Source: Patescibacteria group bacterium UBA5124 (GTDB taxonomy: Bacteria > Patescibacteriota > Gracilibacteria > Absconditabacterales > Absconditicoccaceae). Taken from it: a stretch of DNA of 21,143 nucleotides. Below the pieces are notes generated by a model, which did not search any database, was not told the origin of the DNA, and saw only the letters and a program-made list of their open reading frames with translations. The position numbers were made by a program, and so were the translations under genes. The stretch spans positions 1,264 to 22,406 of the forward strand of contig DHYS01000002.1 of assembly GCA_002414185.1 (NCBI GenBank), in the 5' to 3' direction. This document shows positions 17,019-21,143 of the stretch, in pieces (position 1 is the stretch's first letter; each line of letters starts with the position of its first letter).

Positions 17019-19268
17019 GTGACGCTCTCAGAACAAACAAAACAACTTCAATCATTTATGCAGTCACATCCACACGTGACGACTATTTCTGATTCTGATG
17101 AATTGCACTCGATATATACACAGTTGATTGATTGTCTCGTAGATCATAATCATCTCTATTATGTAGAAAACGCTCCCATTATATCTGACAAAGAATATGA
17201 TGATCTTTTTGCGTATCTCAAAAAAATAGAAGAACTTCATCCTGAACTTATCTCCTCAAATAGTCCAACTCAAGGACTTATAGGGCAGGTGAGTGAAGGG
17301 TTTTTACAAGCAGAACATAAATATCCTCTTTTATCATTAGAAAATACATATGATTCAGAAGATTTGAAAAATCGAGAAGCTAGAACATCTAGAATATTAG
17401 AAAAAGAACGAGATTGAATAAGTTTGCCAGAAAAAAAATATATTATAGAACCAAAATATGATGGTCTTAGTGTTGAGTTGATTTATAAAAATTGAACATT
17501 GGTAAGTGCTATTACTCGTTGAGATTGAAAGGTATGAGAAGAAATTATATTAAATGCATTAACAATAAAATGATTAAAAGATTTAAAAATAAAAGATAAT
17601 TCAACTCTTCATGTAAGATGAGAAATTATTATGCCCAAATCAGTTTGGAAAGATCTTAATAAGGAGAGGGAAGAAGAGTGAGAAATACCTTTTGCTAATA
17701 CAAGAAATGCTGCTTCTTGAAGTATAAAATTGTTAGATAGTAATGAAGTTAAAAAAAGAAAATTAATATGTTTTGTGTATGATGTTTTATATTACGATAA
17801 TCCAAATATATATAATGAAAATTGAATAACAGTAACAGAAATGAACTCAAGAATAAATAGTTATCCATTTGTTCATTATAGTTGAGATGAAACATATGAA
17901 ATATTAGGAAAATATTGATTACCAATATTCCCTCGAAGAAAAGAATGTGATGATATAAATGAAGTAATTAATATTTGTAATGATCCAGAAACTAAAGAAT
18001 TCTTTGATAATTCAGATTATGATTTTGATGGTTTAGTTATAAAAATTAATGAAGATAAATTTCGTGATCAATTGAAAGAAACAGATCATCATCCACGCCG
18101 AGCTGTTGCCTACAAATTTCCAGCACAACTTGCATCTACCCAGATTGTATCAGTAGATTTCCAAGTAGGAAGAACATGAATTATCACGCCAGTTGCCAAT
18201 CTCCAGCCTATCGAACTTAGCGGAGTAACGATCAAAAGAGTCAGCCTCCATAATTTTGACTTTATCCAATCCAAAGATCTTCATATCGGAGATTATGTAT
18301 GGATTCAAAGAAGTGGAGAAGTGATTCCGTATATAGTGAGCGTAATTACAGAACGTAGAGAAAATGTGCAAGAGATCGCTATGCCTAAATCTTGCCCGTC
18401 ATGTGGTGGTAAAGTACGCAATGAAGATATTCATCATTATTGTACTAATCCTACATGTACTGCAAAACTCAAAGAGCAGATTCTCCATTTTGTAAGCAAA
18501 AATTGTATGGATATCCAGGGAATCGGAGAGAGTATTGTAGAGATTTTAGTAGACCAAAAAATAGTACAAAATATCGCTGATATTTATAGATTGCCAGATC
18601 ATACTACTCAAGTATTACTGCGTAAATTTCCAGGAATCGGAGACAAAAAAATAGCAGAGATAGTCGAGGAAATAGAAAAATCAAAACAACAGCCATTGCG
18701 AAGATTGCTTAATGGATTGGGTATTGCGCATGTAGGGAAAAAAATGGCACAAGATATCGTGCAAGCTATGGTGTCTCAGCAGCCAGTATGTCTGGAAGAT
18801 ATTATGTATATACTGTCTGATCGTGAATTTTTGATCACTATCTACGGTATCGGGGAAAAGACAGTAGAGACGGTGGCTGACTATTTTTCTAACAAAGATA
18901 ATCAGGAAATGCTTATCCACCTCAGAGATATCTGAATGAAATTTACCGTGGATGCCGGAGGTTTCGATCTCTTCAAAGACAAAAAAGAAACCTTTTCTAT
19001 CACTGGGACATTTCCTGTCTCTAGAGAACAGATTGTCTCTGCACTAGAAAAGGAATGATACATCTTTCATGATACACCAAACAAATCTACACAACTGATG
19101 CTGATAGGGGAGAAGGCAGGTTCCAAAAAAGAAAAAGCACAAGAACTCTGACTCACCATCTACGAATGATGGGATATTCTTTGTGCACAGTTTCCATTTC
19201 TTCAGTCACTTTCCATACAAGCACCCAAAAATACTCAGAATAAACCAAGTCAAGTTAGTCTATTTTAA
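17019..19268 (+). CDS. ligA: NAD-dependent DNA ligase
   Basis: A 749-aa NAD+-dependent ligase that seals nicks in replication and repair; typical length is ~670. Domains in order: Ia (HNHLYYVENAPIISDKEYDDL), adenylation with K146-Y-D-G and DGLVIKIN, OB fold (GRTGIITPVANLQP), a zinc finger C-x2-C-x12-C-x4-C (CPSCGG...HYCTNPTC), helix-hairpin-helix repeats (FPGIGDKKIAEIV, IYGIGEKTVE), and a C-terminal BRCT domain (FSITGTFPVSREQI...MLIGEKAGSKKEKA). The start is GTG 17019: ATG 16995 is in frame but stopped by TAA at 17007. The active lysine is ~30 residues later than in E. coli, so a later ATG is possible. Codons ~17415-18075 are far more A/T-rich than the rest, and 12 of their 15 glycines are UGA versus 5 of 25 downstream. 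A terminator follows. Confidence 0.97.
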
Positions 19269-19308
19269 AAAACAAAAACCAGCCGAATTAGTGGCTGGTT
19301 TTTGTTTT
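19269..19308. terminator. Bidirectional terminator shared by ligA and pth
   Basis: AAAACAAAAACCAGCC (19269-19284) pairs with GGCTGGTTTTTGTTTT (19293-19308) around GAATTAGT, a perfect 16-bp stem whose A-rich and T-rich ends give a T-tract on either strand. It overlaps the first two bases of the pth stop (19307-19309) and begins one base after the ligA stop, so it serves both convergent units. Confidence 0.93.
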
Positions 19309-19840
19309 ATCCTTTCAAAAATGTTTCAATAATTTTTTCTACTTCTGAGTATTTTTCTTCCAGAAGTTTTTTTTCTTCTGGTTTAAATGTGCTCAGAACA
19401 TAATCAGCAACCATAGCATTGTGTGTAGGTCTATCGACCCCGACTCTAATCCTCGCAAAGTCCGGCGACCCTAATCTTTCGATAAGACTTTTCAAACCAT
19501 TGTGTCCCGCCGCACTTCATCCAACTTTGAGCGCTATTCTCCCCGTAACAAAATCGATTTCATCATGGATTACGATGATATCTTTGGGAGTGATTTTGTA
19601 AAATTGTGCTAGAGGAGCGACAGCATCTCCACTACGATTCATATATGTTTGTGGTTTGCAAAAAATTACTTTCTCATCATCAATAGTCGCAGTCAATAGT
19701 TCTGATTTGTATTTACTATCATAAGAAAATGAACCCAATTTGTTGATATCTACAAAGGTATCAATCATTACAAATCAGATATTGTGACGTGTTTTTTCGT
19801 ATTGTAGTCCAGGGTTTCCTAGACCAACGATAAGTTTCAT
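19307..19840 (-). CDS. pth: Peptidyl-tRNA hydrolase
   Basis: A 177-aa peptidyl-tRNA hydrolase, which frees tRNA from prematurely dropped peptidyl-tRNA. The opening MKLIVGLGNPGLQYEKTRHN is diagnostic: it carries the conserved Asn in GNPG and the catalytic histidine of TRHN. The next Gly (RHNIGF) is UGA. Further on are YMNRSGDAV with its binding Asn, the HDEID segment with the catalytic aspartate, and GGSAAGHNGLKS with one UGA glycine. It is slightly shorter than the usual ~190 aa. The start ATG 19840 lies 21 bases after the infB stop, so the two form an operon, and the shared terminator ends it. There is no Shine-Dalgarno sequence before the start. Confidence 0.97.
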
Positions 19841-19861
19841 GAAAAGATATTTTAGTATAAA

Positions 19862-21143
19862 TTAATCCTTCACCTCTTGCATTTCTAAGAATTCTATAAT
19901 ATCTCAAATTTCTATCTTTTTACCTACATGTACTTTGATTCCACATTCTTCTCCTTCACCTACTTCTTTAACTTCATCTTTGTTTCTATGTAATGATTCG
20001 ATGTGTCCTCCAGAAAGAAGTTCATCTCCTCTAAGTATTCTAAATTTAAGTTTATTTTTAACCTTACCTTCGATAATCTTTCCTCATACAACCATTTCCT
20101 TACCTTTGGTAAAGAAGATTCCAAGGATTTTCATTTTACCGATAACCACTTCTTCTTTTTCGATTTCAACCATTCCAAGGAGGAGGTTGTTGAGATAGTC
20201 AGTCAATTCATAAATAATTTCATAGCTTCTCATATCTATCTTGAGGTTTTCTGCTTTCTTCTTAAGGAGAGCATTAAGGTTGATATTAAATCCAATCAAT
20301 AATGCACTAGATGCTTGAGCCAAAGAAATATCAGAATCATTGAAATGTCCTACGTCAGCATGTACGATCTTGATTGATACTTTCTTAGGAAGAATAAGTC
20401 CATTAACAGCTTGTTTCAATGCTTCCAAACTGCTACTTCCATCAGCCTTGAGGATAAGTCTAAGCTCTGCTTCTTTAGATCCTTTGAGTCCTGAGATAAA
20501 TTGTTGAACAACAGATTCAGGAGCATTTTTATCTGCTTCTTGTTTGATCTCTGCTACTCTTTGTTGAGCAGCTTTTTCATTTGGTACTACTTCCAAGATG
20601 CGTCCTGGTTCTGGAAGTTCTGTAATACCAAGGATTTGAACTGGTTCACCACCAATAGCCTTAGTAATATTTTGTCCCATCCAGTTTTGCATCCTTCTTA
20701 CTTTACCATACGTATCATAAGCTACGATAATATCTCCAACCTTGAGTGTTCCTGTCATTACGATGATACTAGAAACAACTCCTTGTTTAGGGTCTTTGTG
20801 AGCATCGAGGATTACTCCCGCAGCAGCTCTATTTGGATTAAACTTGAGATCAAGCATTTCTGTATGCAACAAGATTGTTTCCAAAAGATCAGAAATACCT
20901 TTTCCTGTCTTTGACGAAACTCCAACGATAGGTACATCTCATCCCCAATCTTCAGGGATTACTTCATATTTAGCAAGATCTTGCTTGATTTGTTCAATAT
21001 TTTTACCTGGCTTATCAATCTTCGTGATCGCTATGATAATAGGCACACCAGCAGCTTTAGCATGACCGATAGATTCTACAGTTTGCGGCATGACACTATC
21101 GTCAGCAGCTACTACGATCACAGCTATATTAGTAAGTTTAGCT
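19862..21143 (-). CDS. infB: Translation initiation factor IF-2, C-terminal part (5' end outside window)
   Basis: The visible 426 residues cover the end of the GTPase domain and domains II-IV of IF-2, which brings initiator tRNA to the small subunit and promotes subunit joining. The G domain is seen in VIVVAADDSVMPQTVESIGHAKAAGVP, the TKID specificity motif (canonical NKxD) and VSSKTGKGISDLL. Domain II follows with GVILDAHKDPKQGVVSSIIV and TLKVGDIIV, domain III with LRLILKADGSSSLEALKQAV, and domain IV with GKVKNKLKFRILRGDELLSGGHIESLHRNKDEVKEV before TAA 19862-19864. Only three of its glycines here are UGA, in line with low UGA use in well-expressed genes. The P-loop and N-terminal extension are off the window. 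It is followed by pth. Confidence 0.97.

Noticed and set aside
1744..19268. Widespread pseudogenisation, frameshifts or selenocysteine at UGA
   Set aside because: Frames stay in phase across every UGA and the codon falls on conserved glycines in many unrelated proteins. No Sec or Trp position fits.

Overview
This 21.1-kb window comes from a bacterium that reads UGA as glycine (genetic code 25), so it belongs to the Gracilibacteria (BD1-5) or Absconditabacteria (SR1) of the Candidate Phyla Radiation; the window alone does not say which. With UGA as a stop, almost every gene breaks into fragments. With UGA as Gly, the fragments join in one frame into full-length conserved proteins, and the UGA codons fall on invariant glycines: three in the PGRGSGAGS block of DNA polymerase III alpha, two in the GGGGH block of the DHH phosphoesterase, one in the KSG triad of the penicillin-binding protein, and one each in RHNIGF and GGSAAGHNG of peptidyl-tRNA hydrolase. 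All sixteen visible reading-frame ends are TAA; TAG is not used. No start codon that I can place has a clear Shine-Dalgarno sequence.

Layout. 1-413: 3' end of glyA and its terminator. 434-1258: an orphan HEPN-domain protein with an RNx3H RNase-type motif, running into an island of palindromic repeats (1251-1620). 1744-3552: a GHMP-kinase-like protein carrying a C-terminal winged helix, with its own promoter and terminator. 3734-4027: a 97-aa protein I do not recognise. 4097-6472 (minus): an exported LamG-type surface protein driven by a perfect consensus promoter and interrupted by one in-frame TAA before a WxL-like C-terminal domain. 6671-7036 (minus): ybaB/ebfC. 7037-7363: a second repeat patch. 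7364-10829 (minus): a high-molecular-weight class B penicillin-binding protein followed by a transketolase-like protein without a TPP domain.

10928-11347: a small VirB2/TrbC-like pilin with signal peptide and terminator. 11506-19268 (plus) is a long co-directional run: dnaE lacking the PHP domain, nrnA-type DHH phosphoesterase, a polyprenyl-phosphate sugar-1-phosphate transferase flanked on both sides by copies of one palindromic element, and ligA, whose middle third has a very different base composition. A shared terminator closes ligA against the converging infB-pth operon (minus, 19307-21143, infB cut by the window edge).

Functionally the window mixes core housekeeping (one-carbon metabolism, replication and repair, translation initiation, tRNA recycling) with envelope work (peptidoglycan transpeptidase, glycan priming, surface adhesin, pilin). 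I see no tRNA, rRNA, CRISPR array, insertion sequence or phage module. The points most worth following up are the PHP-less DnaE, the GHMP-winged-helix fusion, the nonsense codon in the surface protein, the mosaic ligA, and the repeat family that brackets the sugar transferase.
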